This document shows, piece after piece, positions 1 through 5,246 of a stretch of DNA of 5,252 nucleotides. The DNA is taken from NCBI GenBank assembly GCA_027482985.1, contig JAIXVO010000596.1:1-5252 (forward strand). The letters run 5' to 3'. The notes beneath the pieces were generated by a model, which was given only the letters and a program-made list of their open reading frames with translations, ran no database searches and had not been told where the DNA came from. Origin of the DNA: Cyanobacteriota bacterium. GTDB lineage: Bacteria > Cyanobacteriota > Cyanobacteriia > Leptolyngbyales > Leptolyngbyaceae. Every line of letters begins with the position of its first letter. Position 1 is the first letter of the stretch. A program made the position numbers and the translations under genes.

Positions 1-1140
1 CCAGTCACTCAAGAATTAGTCTTGATTGGCGGTGGACATACCCATGCGATCGCCCTCCGACTGTTGGGCCTGCACCCCCTCCCTGGCGTTCGCCTCACCC
101 TGATTTCCGAGGCTGCCGAAAGTGCCTACTCCGGCATGATTCCCGGTCGCATCGCAGGTTTTTACTCCGACATCGACTGTCATGTAAATTTAAGCGCTCT
201 AGCAGATTTTGCTGGGGCGCAATTTTATGTCGATCGCGTCCTGGGGTTAGACCTGAACCAACAGCAAGTTCTGTGCGATCGCCATCCCCCCATCGCCTTC
301 GATTTACTGTCCATCGACATCGGCAGCACACCCGTCCTCCCGCCTGACAGTGCCACTGCGGTCAACCTCATGCCCGCCAAACCCGTCCGCCCCTTTCTCG
401 ATCAATGGGATGCCCTGCTAGCAACCATTGCCCAGCAACCCGATCGCCCCGTACAACTGGCGATCGTCGGTGGCGGCGCAGCGGGGGCAGAACTGGCACT
501 GACCATGCAACATCGAATTCATCACCTACTTCAATCCCATCAACAACCCCCCAGCCATCTGACCATCCACCTGCTACAGCGGGGCGATCAACTGGTGCCG
601 CAATTCAATCCCACCGTGCGGCGCCTCCTCACCCAGTTATTGCAAACCCGCCAGATTCATCTGCACTTAAATACCGAAGTAACGGCGATCGCCGGCTCCA
701 CCATCCGCTGCCAATCGGGATTGGAACTCACCTGTGATGCCATTATCTGGGTGACGCAAGCCGCTGCCCCTGATTGGTTGGCGACAACAGGACTGGCACT
801 GGACGATCGCGGCTTCATCCAGGTTACAGATACGCTGCAATCTCGATCTCACCCGAATGTGTTTGCCGTCGGTGATATTGCCACCATGATCAATCATCCG
901 CGTCCCAAAGCGGGAGTGTTTGCCGTGCGGCAAGGTAAACCGTTAGTCCGCAATCTGCGCCGCTACTGCCAACAGCAACCCTTAATCCCCTTTCATCCGC
1001 AGCAGCAATATCTCAGCTTGATCAATACTGCTGATGGCCAAGCGATCGCGGCGAGAGGTCGGTGGGGTTGGCGATCGCCCCTGCTCTGGCGTTGGAAAGA
1101 TCGGATCGATCGCCGCTTCATGGCGCAATTCAAGCGCTGA
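1..1140 (+). CDS. FAD/NAD(P)H-dependent oxidoreductase, SelD-associated family, without SelD domain (5' end cut by window)
   Basis: The frame is open from base 1 to a TGA at 1138-1140, giving 379 visible residues; the start is probably just upstream, since only a few residues normally precede the first motif. Three nucleotide-binding signatures are visible: GGGHTH (residues 10-15, N-terminal FAD/ADP loop), GGGAAGAE (157-164, second Rossmann fold for NAD(P)H) and FAVGDIA (about 288-294, the distal FAD-contacting motif of NDH-2-like flavoproteins). The tail contains RPKAGVFAVRQGKPL, typical of the pyridine nucleotide-disulfide oxidoreductase family that in many cyanobacteria forms the N-terminal half of a SelD fusion (TIGR03169 type). 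Here the protein ends RRFMAQFKR, where the linker to SelD would begin, and no SelD signature such as GCGAK appears downstream. A redox role is secure from the motifs; the electron acceptor is unknown, and a link to selenium is known only from fused relatives. The spacing to the next gene (287 bp) argues against an operon. Confidence 0.9.
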   Translation, partial: PVTQELVLIGGGHTHAIALRLLGLHPLPGVRLTLISEAAESAYSGMIPGRIAGFYSDIDCHVNLSALADFAGAQFYVDRVLGLDLNQQQVLCDRHPPIAFDLLSIDIGSTPVLPPDSATAVNLMPAKPVRPFLDQWDALLATIAQQPDRPVQLAIVGGGAAGAELALTMQHRIHHLLQSHQQPPSHLTIHLLQRGDQLVPQFNPTVRRLLTQLLQTRQIHLHLNTEVTAIAGSTIRCQSGLELTCDAIIWVTQAAAPDWLATTGLALDDRGFIQVTDTLQSRSHPNVFAVGDIATMINHPRPKAGVFAVRQGKPLVRNLRRYCQQQPLIPFHPQQQYLSLINTADGQAIAARGRWGWRSPLLWRWKDRIDRRFMAQFKR

Positions 1141-1174
1141 CCAGCACTGCCCCCCTTGGCACGCCTGGCATCCC

Positions 1175-1188
1175 GCGACAAAAGTCGC
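1175..1188 (+). terminator. Small hairpin after the oxidoreductase, weak terminator candidate
   Basis: GCGAC, AAAA, GTCGC form a perfect 5-bp stem with a 4-nt loop, 34 bases after the oxidoreductase stop codon. No T-run follows, so it is not a canonical intrinsic terminator. It may stabilise the 3' end of the transcript or be chance. Confidence 0.2.
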
Positions 1189-1299
1189 AACAGCCTGCTG
1201 ACCCCCAGGATTTGCCCAAGTGAACCAGTTGAGCGGGGGAGGGCATTAACGGTGCGATCGTGTAGCAAATTCGACAGCAAGCAGCATAGAGACTAAGCT

Positions 1300-1377
1300 A
1301 TTGTAAGAATAGGTTTTTACTAAACTTTACATAAATACGGAAAGTGAAACATTTGATTTGTAGATGGGCATTATAGA
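1300..1377 (+). promoter_or_regulatory. AT-rich probable promoter zone of the carbonic anhydrase gene
   Basis: Base composition changes sharply from GC-rich coding DNA to an AT-rich stretch here, upstream of the carbonic anhydrase start at 1428. The best -10-like hexamer is TATAGA at 1372-1377, which would give a leader of about 45 bases. I find no good -35 box at 16-18 bp from it. TTGTAA at 1301-1306 is -35-like but is not well spaced from a -10. The location is reasonable; the exact promoter is uncertain. Confidence 0.3.
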
Positions 1378-1390
1378 GCCATCTGATGGC
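1378..1390. promoter_or_regulatory. 13-bp palindrome next to the -10 candidate, possible operator
   Basis: GCCATC, T, GATGGC is a perfect inverted repeat with 6-bp arms around one base. It sits directly after the TATAGA hexamer at 1372-1377 and 37 bases before the carbonic anhydrase ATG. A second GATGG at 1363-1367 could also pair with CCATC at 1379-1383 in RNA. The symmetry suits a dimeric DNA-binding regulator, but no known site is recognised. Confidence 0.25.
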
Positions 1391-1416
1391 TTCGTTGGTT
1401 GGTTGCACCTGTATCT

Positions 1417-1425
1417 GGAAGAGAG
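1417..1425 (+). promoter_or_regulatory. Ribosome binding site that fixes the carbonic anhydrase start
   Basis: GGAAGAGAG ends two bases before the ATG at 1428; its GGAAG core is 6 bases from that ATG, a normal Shine-Dalgarno spacing. It supports the 1428 start over the in-frame ATG at 1386, which has no comparable purine-rich site before it. Confidence 0.6.
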
Positions 1426-1427
1426 CT

Positions 1428-2111
1428 ATGTCAGTAACTGGACTCATTCAAGGACTCAATTCGTTTCACAGCAACTATTTCAACGATCACCGAGAACTTT
1501 TCGAACGCCTTTCCGGGGGGCAGTCGCCGGATGTTTTGTTTATTACCTGCTCCGATTCGCGGATCGATCCCTGCCTGATTACCCAGGCGCAACCCGGCGA
1601 ATTATTTGTGATGCGAAATGTGGGCAACATCATTCCCTCCTTTGGGGCGGCTAGCAGTGCGGAAGCGGCAGGCGTGGAATACGCAGTGGGCATTGGCGTG
1701 AAAGATATTATCGTCTGCGGTCACTCTCACTGCGGCGCGATGAAAGGGCTGTTGCAGATTGGTTCCCTCGCCGAACAAATGCCGTCTGTATACGACTGGC
1801 TGAAACGGCATGGGGAAGCGACTCGCCGCCTGGTGTTGGACAACTATGCTGGCTTAGAACCCGACCAATTGTGGAAGATCGCGATCGAGCAAAATGTCCT
1901 GACCCAAATTGAGAATCTGGAAACTTACCCGGCGATTCGCTCCAAGTTGCACAGCAAGCAGTTGAATTTACACGCCTGGATTTACGAGATTGAAGCCGGG
2001 TTTGTTTATGCCTACGATGCGGCTCAACGCCAATTTACCTTGCTCGAAAAGCGATCGTTCCCCGTTCCTGACCCGCTGATTACGACTGCACCTCTGGTCG
2101 CCACAGTATGA
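1428..2111 (+). CDS. ccaA: Beta-class carbonic anhydrase (CcaA/IcfA type)
   Basis: The product is a 227-residue zinc enzyme interconverting CO2 and bicarbonate. Beta-class signatures are clear: CSDSRID at residues 41-47 (zinc ligand Cys41 and the Asp43/Arg45 dyad) and HSHCG at 99-103 (zinc ligands His99 and Cys102). These positions fall within one or two residues of those I recall for cyanobacterial CcaA. RNVGNIIP (63-70) and CGHSHCGAMKG are also family-typical. The ATG at 1428 is chosen because of its Shine-Dalgarno site and because MSVTGLIQGLNSF matches the usual N-terminus; an in-frame ATG at 1386 would add 14 unconvincing residues. There is no signal peptide, so it is cytoplasmic or carboxysomal. 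Characterised CcaA/IcfA proteins run to about 270 residues, with a C-terminal extension tied to carboxysome recruitment; this one ends soon after the core, so carboxysomal placement is uncertain. The chemistry is well supported; the symbol is by closest family and no ccm genes lie nearby. Confidence 0.93.
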   Translation: MSVTGLIQGLNSFHSNYFNDHRELFERLSGGQSPDVLFITCSDSRIDPCLITQAQPGELFVMRNVGNIIPSFGAASSAEAAGVEYAVGIGVKDIIVCGHSHCGAMKGLLQIGSLAEQMPSVYDWLKRHGEATRRLVLDNYAGLEPDQLWKIAIEQNVLTQIENLETYPAIRSKLHSKQLNLHAWIYEIEAGFVYAYDAAQRQFTLLEKRSFPVPDPLITTAPLVATV

Positions 2112-2134
2112 GCGATCGCCGCTGAGTCATGAGC

Positions 2135-2177
2135 ATTGAATCACATCGAATTTTGTAGCGATTGCAGGTGATTCAAT
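2135..2177. terminator. Inverted repeat between convergent genes, possible two-way transcript end
   Basis: ATTGAATCAC (2135-2144) is the exact reverse complement of GTGATTCAAT (2168-2177), a 10-bp stem. Inside it, ATCG (2145-2148) and CGAT (2159-2162) can pair further across an asymmetric bulge. It lies between the convergent carbonic anhydrase and Rieske genes, 23 bases after the first stop codon and about 64 bases beyond the second. Neither strand has a following T-run and the stem is AT-rich, so Rho-independent termination is uncertain; 3'-end protection is an alternative. Confidence 0.4.
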
Positions 2178-2241
2178 CCATAATCCTGAATTGGCGCGGC
2201 AGGGGGCAAAGTGGCGAATTCACCCGCCTGCCGCTGATTGC

Positions 2242-2679
2242 TCAGGCTTTCACCAGTACCGAATCCCCTTCGATTTTGGCGGTAAAGGTTTTTAAGGGAC
2301 GAGTTGCGGGTCCAGCCACAACTTTGCCATCCGCTGCAAATTTGGCATCATGGCAGGGACAAACAAAGGCTTTTTGATCCCCCTTCCAGGTCACCACACA
2401 GCCTTGGTGGGTGCAGGTGGGGCTGACGGCGGTAACCCCGGCGGCATCTTTCACAACGAGGACAGCGCCGCCAGGAAAATCTTTCACCATGAGCTGTCCA
2501 GCTTTATCCAGGTCAGCAACCGTACTCACAGCCTGAAAGCCATCCGCACTCGGTGTGCCGATCGCGGTGACGGTGGGTGGTGCACTGGCCGTTTGATTCG
2601 AGCAAGCCGCAAGCGCGACTGGGAGCGAACTGGCTAACCAGCCTAACCCCACCCAGGAAAGAAACGAACGACGATCCAT
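2242..2679 (-). CDS. Rieske 2Fe-2S protein with Tat signal and lipobox
   Basis: The product has 145 residues and one Rieske domain. The cluster-binding boxes are CTHQGC (residues 89-94) and CPCHDAKF (107-114): Cys89, His91, Cys107 and His110 bind the cluster, and Cys94 and Cys109 would form the usual disulfide. The N-terminus MDRRSFLSWVG carries a twin-arginine motif, then a hydrophobic stretch ending in LAAC (23-26), a lipobox. Export folded by Tat and lipid anchoring at Cys26 is therefore inferred. A Ser/Thr/Ala/Pro linker (27-45) precedes the domain. The ATG at 2679 is preferred over a TTG at 2688, because AAGG is about 11 bases from the ATG but only 2 from the TTG. It is too short for PetC of cytochrome b6f and lacks the N-terminal membrane helix followed by a Gly-rich hinge, and no oxygenase subunit is adjacent. 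It is an electron-transfer protein with unknown partners; the debranching gene lies 95 bp upstream on the same strand. Confidence 0.92.
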   Translation of the reverse strand: MDRRSFLSWVGLGWLASSLPVALAACSNQTASAPPTVTAIGTPSADGFQAVSTVADLDKAGQLMVKDFPGGAVLVVKDAAGVTAVSPTCTHQGCVVTWKGDQKAFVCPCHDAKFAADGKVVAGPATRPLKTFTAKIEGDSVLVKA

Positions 2680-2712
2680 GTGGTGCAATACCTTGACGAG
2701 ACGAACTCCGCG

Positions 2713-2721
2713 ATTCTAGCA
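2713..2721 (-). promoter_or_regulatory. Candidate extended -10 promoter of the Rieske gene
   Basis: On the minus strand this reads TGC TAGAAT, an extended -10 element (TGn plus a hexamer one base from TATAAT). Transcription would start near 2706, giving a leader of about 27 bases that includes AAGG before the ATG at 2679. No good -35 hexamer lies 16-18 bp upstream, which extended -10 promoters tolerate. It suggests that the Rieske gene can be transcribed apart from the debranching gene. Confidence 0.4.
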
Positions 2722-2774
2722 AACCCCTTGGCGAATGCTGTGACGCGATCGCGCTGCCCATCCTTGCTCCATGC

Positions 2775-4784
2775 CTAACTCCGTTGCTTCTCTTCCAACC
2801 GCTCCACCGCCATCCAAGCCCGTAACACTTCCGCCACCGTCCACGCCTGGGCAAAACAACCGCGCGGGGTAAAGGGCGCATCCCCATCAAAAATTTCACC
2901 CAAAGACCCTAACCCATGGGCAAAGAGCTGATTCATCATCGGTTCCAGAAAACTGCGAGCCACCACCGGATTGCTATACACCCGCAAATGCGCTTGCACA
3001 AAGGAGCCGAGCAACCACCCCCAAACCGTCCCCTGATGGTAAGCCCCATCCCGTTGCAACGGGGAGCCGAGATATTTACCTTGATACTGATCCTGGTCGG
3101 GTGCCAGCGATCGCAACCCATGGGAGGTGAGCAGCGATCGAGCACAGGTATCCACCACGCCCTTTTGTTGGGCAGGTGACAGCGGACTTTCCGGCAACGA
3201 GACGGTCAGCAATTGATTCGGGCGCAGAGAGGCATCATCGCCATTGGGACTATCCAGCACGTCGTAACAGTAGCCCAACTCTTCATGCCAAAAGCGACTG
3301 AAGCGAGCCAGTGCCCGATCCGCGATCGCGTCATATTCCTGATGCGGTTTCCCAATCCGGCGGGAAAGTTTGGCGATCGTCCGCAAGGCGTTATACCAGA
3401 GAGCATTCACTTCCACGGGTTTGCCCAGGCGCGGCGTTACCACCCAATCCCCCACTTTGGCATCCATCCAGGTCAACTGCACCCCCGCCTCCCCTGCATA
3501 GAGCAACCCATCGGCGGGATCAAGATGGATATTGAACCGCGTGCCCCGACAATGCCAGTCGATGATATCGGCTAAGACCGGAAACAACTCGTGAATCAGA
3601 TCATCATCCTCGGTGGCGTTATAGTAAACTTCCAGCGCGTGGAAATACCAAAGGGTCGCATCCACCGTGTTGTATTCGGGCGTTTCCCCCGCATCCGGGA
3701 AACGATTGGGAATCATCCCCTGATCAACGTGACGAGCATAAGTGCGGAGAATCGAACGGGCAATTTCCGGGCGGCCTGTTTCCAGAGTCAACCCCGGCAA
3801 GCTAATCATCGTATCCCGGCCCCAATCACTGAACCAGGGATACCCCGCAATGATGGTCTTGCCGTGCGGGTCTTCCGGCGATGCCCGATTGACGATGAAC
3901 TGATCCGCCGCGATCGCCAGTCGGTAAGGGAATTCAGGATTTTCTCGGGTTTCAGTGGCGCGATTCGACTTCCACAGGCCAATCAACTTCTGGTCGTGAG
4001 TCCGTCGCAATTTCAGGGCGGCATCGCCATGCAGGGACGGTTTCGGTTCCGTCGTCGCCACCAGGGTCAGCGTTTCGCCCACTTCCAGCGGAGTTTGTAA
4101 CGTCGCCGCATGTAAATGGTCATCGCGATCGCTCAGTCCCCGTTCCCGTTCCGCCGCCAGATCAAAGCCGTAATACCAATCATGATTCGGCACAAATTCG
4201 CCGCGATCGCTCTTGAGGACAAGCGGCACCGCTTCCGGGTAGGCCGACACCACCACCCCTTGCGGAATCGCATCAATCTCCATGTGCCAGCCCTGTCCCT
4301 GCGTCCGGCTATGGTAATCCCGATAATTCACCAAGGCTTTCAGCGTCAGGCTAAACGGTTGGGTGGCGCGTAGTAACTGGTAGTAAATGTAAGTCGTATT
4401 CGCCCCCGGCTGCATCCAGATCCGTTTTTCCAGCAACGCATCCGCACAGGCATAGCGCCACACTGGAATCGAGCCTTCCAACTCAAACCGTTCAATCTGC
4501 CGATAGCCATGCGGTCCCACGGCCCCATCCGCCCACCGATTGGTATGCAGCGGATAGTAGCGATCGCCATACAGCGCAATATCATCCAGCTTTGTGAGCA
4601 GCAGCGTGCGGCCCAGCGGTGGGTCTAAAGCCGCCACCAACAACCCGTGATAGCAGCGAGTCAGTAACCCCGCGATCGTGCCTGCCGCATAGCCGCCAAT
4701 GCCATTTGTGACCAGCCATTCTCGCTCCGCCGCCAGCTCTAGCTGTCCACAAACTTCTCGCCCAAAATTAATCCGCATTGGCAT
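2775..4784 (-). CDS. Glycogen debranching enzyme, GH133 type (amylo-alpha-1,6-glucosidase)
   Basis: This complete 669-residue protein is predicted to hydrolyse alpha-1,6 branch points during glycogen breakdown in the cytoplasm. The N-terminal region (about 20-240) matches the GDE N-terminal domain, with EWLVTNGIGGYAAGT (22-36) and CYHGLLVAAL (44-53). The C-terminal region (about 280-660) matches the GDE_C (alpha/alpha)6 barrel: GYPWFSDWGRDTM (314-326), TVDATLWYFHAL (374-385), KVGDWVVTPRLGKPVEVNA (about 443-461), HQGTVWGWLLG (583-593) and GEIFDGD (629-635). By analogy with the eukaryotic glucosidase domain, Asp324 in WGRD and Glu630 in GEIFDG are the likely acid and base. It has no signal peptide. 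Length and order fit the archaeal/bacterial GDE family (TIGR01561) rather than the GH13 enzyme GlgX. The frame is open to 5090, but the ATG at 4784 is chosen for its Shine-Dalgarno site and the family-like start; an ATG at 4778 is also possible. The Rieske gene follows after 95 bp; joint transcription is possible but unproven. Confidence 0.93.
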   Translation of the reverse strand: MPMRINFGREVCGQLELAAEREWLVTNGIGGYAAGTIAGLLTRCYHGLLVAALDPPLGRTLLLTKLDDIALYGDRYYPLHTNRWADGAVGPHGYRQIERFELEGSIPVWRYACADALLEKRIWMQPGANTTYIYYQLLRATQPFSLTLKALVNYRDYHSRTQGQGWHMEIDAIPQGVVVSAYPEAVPLVLKSDRGEFVPNHDWYYGFDLAAERERGLSDRDDHLHAATLQTPLEVGETLTLVATTEPKPSLHGDAALKLRRTHDQKLIGLWKSNRATETRENPEFPYRLAIAADQFIVNRASPEDPHGKTIIAGYPWFSDWGRDTMISLPGLTLETGRPEIARSILRTYARHVDQGMIPNRFPDAGETPEYNTVDATLWYFHALEVYYNATEDDDLIHELFPVLADIIDWHCRGTRFNIHLDPADGLLYAGEAGVQLTWMDAKVGDWVVTPRLGKPVEVNALWYNALRTIAKLSRRIGKPHQEYDAIADRALARFSRFWHEELGYCYDVLDSPNGDDASLRPNQLLTVSLPESPLSPAQQKGVVDTCARSLLTSHGLRSLAPDQDQYQGKYLGSPLQRDGAYHQGTVWGWLLGSFVQAHLRVYSNPVVARSFLEPMMNQLFAHGLGSLGEIFDGDAPFTPRGCFAQAWTVAEVLRAWMAVERLEEKQRS

Positions 4785-4789
4785 ACTGA

Positions 4790-4798
4790 CTCTTTCCC
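4790..4798 (-). promoter_or_regulatory. Ribosome binding site that fixes the debranching enzyme start
   Basis: On the minus strand this reads GGGAAAGAG, 5 bases before the ATG at 4784. This favours a start here over the long upstream extension of the frame, which runs into repeat DNA. Confidence 0.55.
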
Positions 4799-4813
4799 AC
4801 AGCCCTAACCGCT

Positions 4814-4827
4814 CATCGTAAACGATG
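4814..4827. promoter_or_regulatory. 14-bp palindrome upstream of the debranching gene, possible operator
   Basis: CATCGT, AA, ACGATG is a perfect inverted repeat with 6-bp arms, centred 36 bases upstream of the debranching enzyme ATG. It could be a dimeric regulator site or a small hairpin in the leader. No known regulator site is recognised. Confidence 0.25.
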
Positions 4828-4857
4828 CTTACCCTTTGATTGCGCCGGGGATATGGA

Positions 4858-4872
4858 AATTCAGAATGAATT
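4858..4872. promoter_or_regulatory. 15-bp dyad upstream of the debranching gene
   Basis: AATTCA, GAA, TGAATT is a perfect inverted repeat with 6-bp arms around 3 bases. It lies in the only AT-rich pocket upstream of the debranching gene, about 75-90 bases before its ATG, where a promoter would be expected. I could not define a convincing -35/-10 pair around it. Confidence 0.25.
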
Positions 4873-4873
4873 A

Positions 4874-4920
4874 AGGAGTGGGGAGGGGCGGGAGGGGGCG
4901 GGAGGAAGACAGGAGTCAGG
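4874..4920 (+). repeat. Purine-rich tract with five G-runs, G-quadruplex motif
   Basis: From 4880 to 4902 the plus strand has five G-runs (lengths 4, 4, 3, 5, 3) separated by single bases A, C, A, C. This fits the canonical G3+N1-7 quadruplex rule with the shortest loops. The tract continues as GGAAGACAGGAGTCAGG to 4920, whose GGAGTCAGG matches the inverse of the TGACTCC heptamers near the window end. It lies about 95 bases upstream of the debranching enzyme ATG, with the G-rich strand being the template strand for that gene. Confidence 0.7.
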
Positions 4921-4932
4921 CGCAAGAGGCGA

Positions 4933-5031
4933 TTGGTAGAGACGCACCGCTGGCACGTCTCCCGGAGATTACGCGATTGGCACGTCTCCCAGAGATTATG
5001 AGGTTGGTAGAAACGCGCCGCTGGCCTGTCT
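4933..5031. repeat. Nested intergenic repeat module (28-bp outer copies around 27-bp tandem copies)
   Basis: An outer 28-bp sequence at 4933-4960, starting TTGGTAGAGACGC, recurs diverged at 5004-5031 as TTGGTAGAAACGC and so on. Between and overlapping them, a 27-bp unit starting TGGCACGTCTCCC is present in tandem at 4951-4977 and 4978-5004 with a few mismatches. GAGACG (4939-4944) and CGTCTC (4956-4961) form a 6-bp stem with an 11-base loop. It resembles the GTAGAGACG...CGTCTC hairpin repeats scattered through many cyanobacterial genomes; the resemblance is from memory. No coding function is credible. Confidence 0.65.
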
Positions 5032-5113
5032 TCCATAATCGCGGCAAAGGAAAAATCCAAAACACCGCCTCCAAAGGGCGCAACCAACAAATTCAGCAGG
5101 TCTCAGCCCTTAT

Positions 5114-5246
5114 GCCTGACTCCTCCCTCCTCCCTCCCATCTTCTACCCCCTCCCTCCTCCCTCCCGTCTTCTGACTCCTGACTCCTGACTCCTGACTCC
5201 TCCCTTCCCCTCCCTTCCCCTCCCTTCCCCTCCCTCCCCCTCCCTC
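5114..5246. repeat. C/T-rich tandem repeat tract (28-bp, 7-bp and 10-bp repeat blocks)
   Basis: Almost all of this stretch is C and T on the plus strand, in three blocks. A 23-bp C/T word at 5123-5145 recurs at 5151-5173 with one mismatch, a period of 28. TGACTCC is repeated four times without error at 5173-5200, with another single copy at 5117-5123. TCCCTTCCCC is repeated three times perfectly at 5201-5230, followed by a degenerate copy at 5231-5240. The heptamer block is like the short tandemly repeated sequences (STRR) of filamentous cyanobacteria. The minus strand is rich in G-runs that could fold as quadruplexes. The decamer block runs to within a few bases of the window end, so its full extent is not certain. 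Confidence 0.8.

Larger units (their letters stand above)
46..4567. repeat. HIP1 octamers (GCGATCGC), 13 dispersed copies
   Basis: Copies start at 46, 275, 685, 1042, 1071, 2112, 2745, 3107, 3322, 3910, 4125, 4203 and 4560. Eleven are inside genes; 2112 lies just after the carbonic anhydrase stop codon and 2745 lies between the debranching and Rieske genes. None lies in the repeat-rich end (4785-5252). This over-representation is a cyanobacterial hallmark and supports the taxonomic call. Confidence 0.95.

Noticed and set aside
1138..1296. TGA followed by an open in-frame stretch in a SelD-related gene, suggesting selenocysteine readthrough
   Set aside because: The extension has no recognisable domain, no hairpin immediately follows the TGA as a bacterial SECIS would, and the protein is already complete for its family.
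1386..1427. Upstream in-frame ATG for the carbonic anhydrase (14 extra residues)
   Set aside because: It has no Shine-Dalgarno site, starts inside the palindrome, and adds residues not typical of the family.
1364..1654. Plus-strand open frame overlapping the carbonic anhydrase start
   Set aside because: It lies in another frame of a strongly supported gene, and its product resembles nothing.
2242..2679. Cytochrome b6f Rieske subunit (PetC)
   Set aside because: It is shorter, has a lipobox, lacks the retained N-terminal membrane helix with Gly-rich hinge, and has no petA gene beside it.
4933..5031. CRISPR-like repeats
   Set aside because: Copies are contiguous or overlapping, diverged and few. 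There are no unique spacers of constant length and no cas genes.
4785..5090. N-terminal extension of the debranching enzyme (102 extra codons)
   Set aside because: The extension is low-complexity, Pro/Arg-rich peptide encoded by repeat DNA. The ATG at 4784 has a Shine-Dalgarno site and matches the usual family start.
4878..5189. Plus-strand open frame of 103 codons with repeated LARLPEI-like peptide
   Set aside because: Its internal peptide repeats come from the 27-bp DNA repeat, and both ends lie in G/A or C/T tracts. No ribosome binding context or known family.
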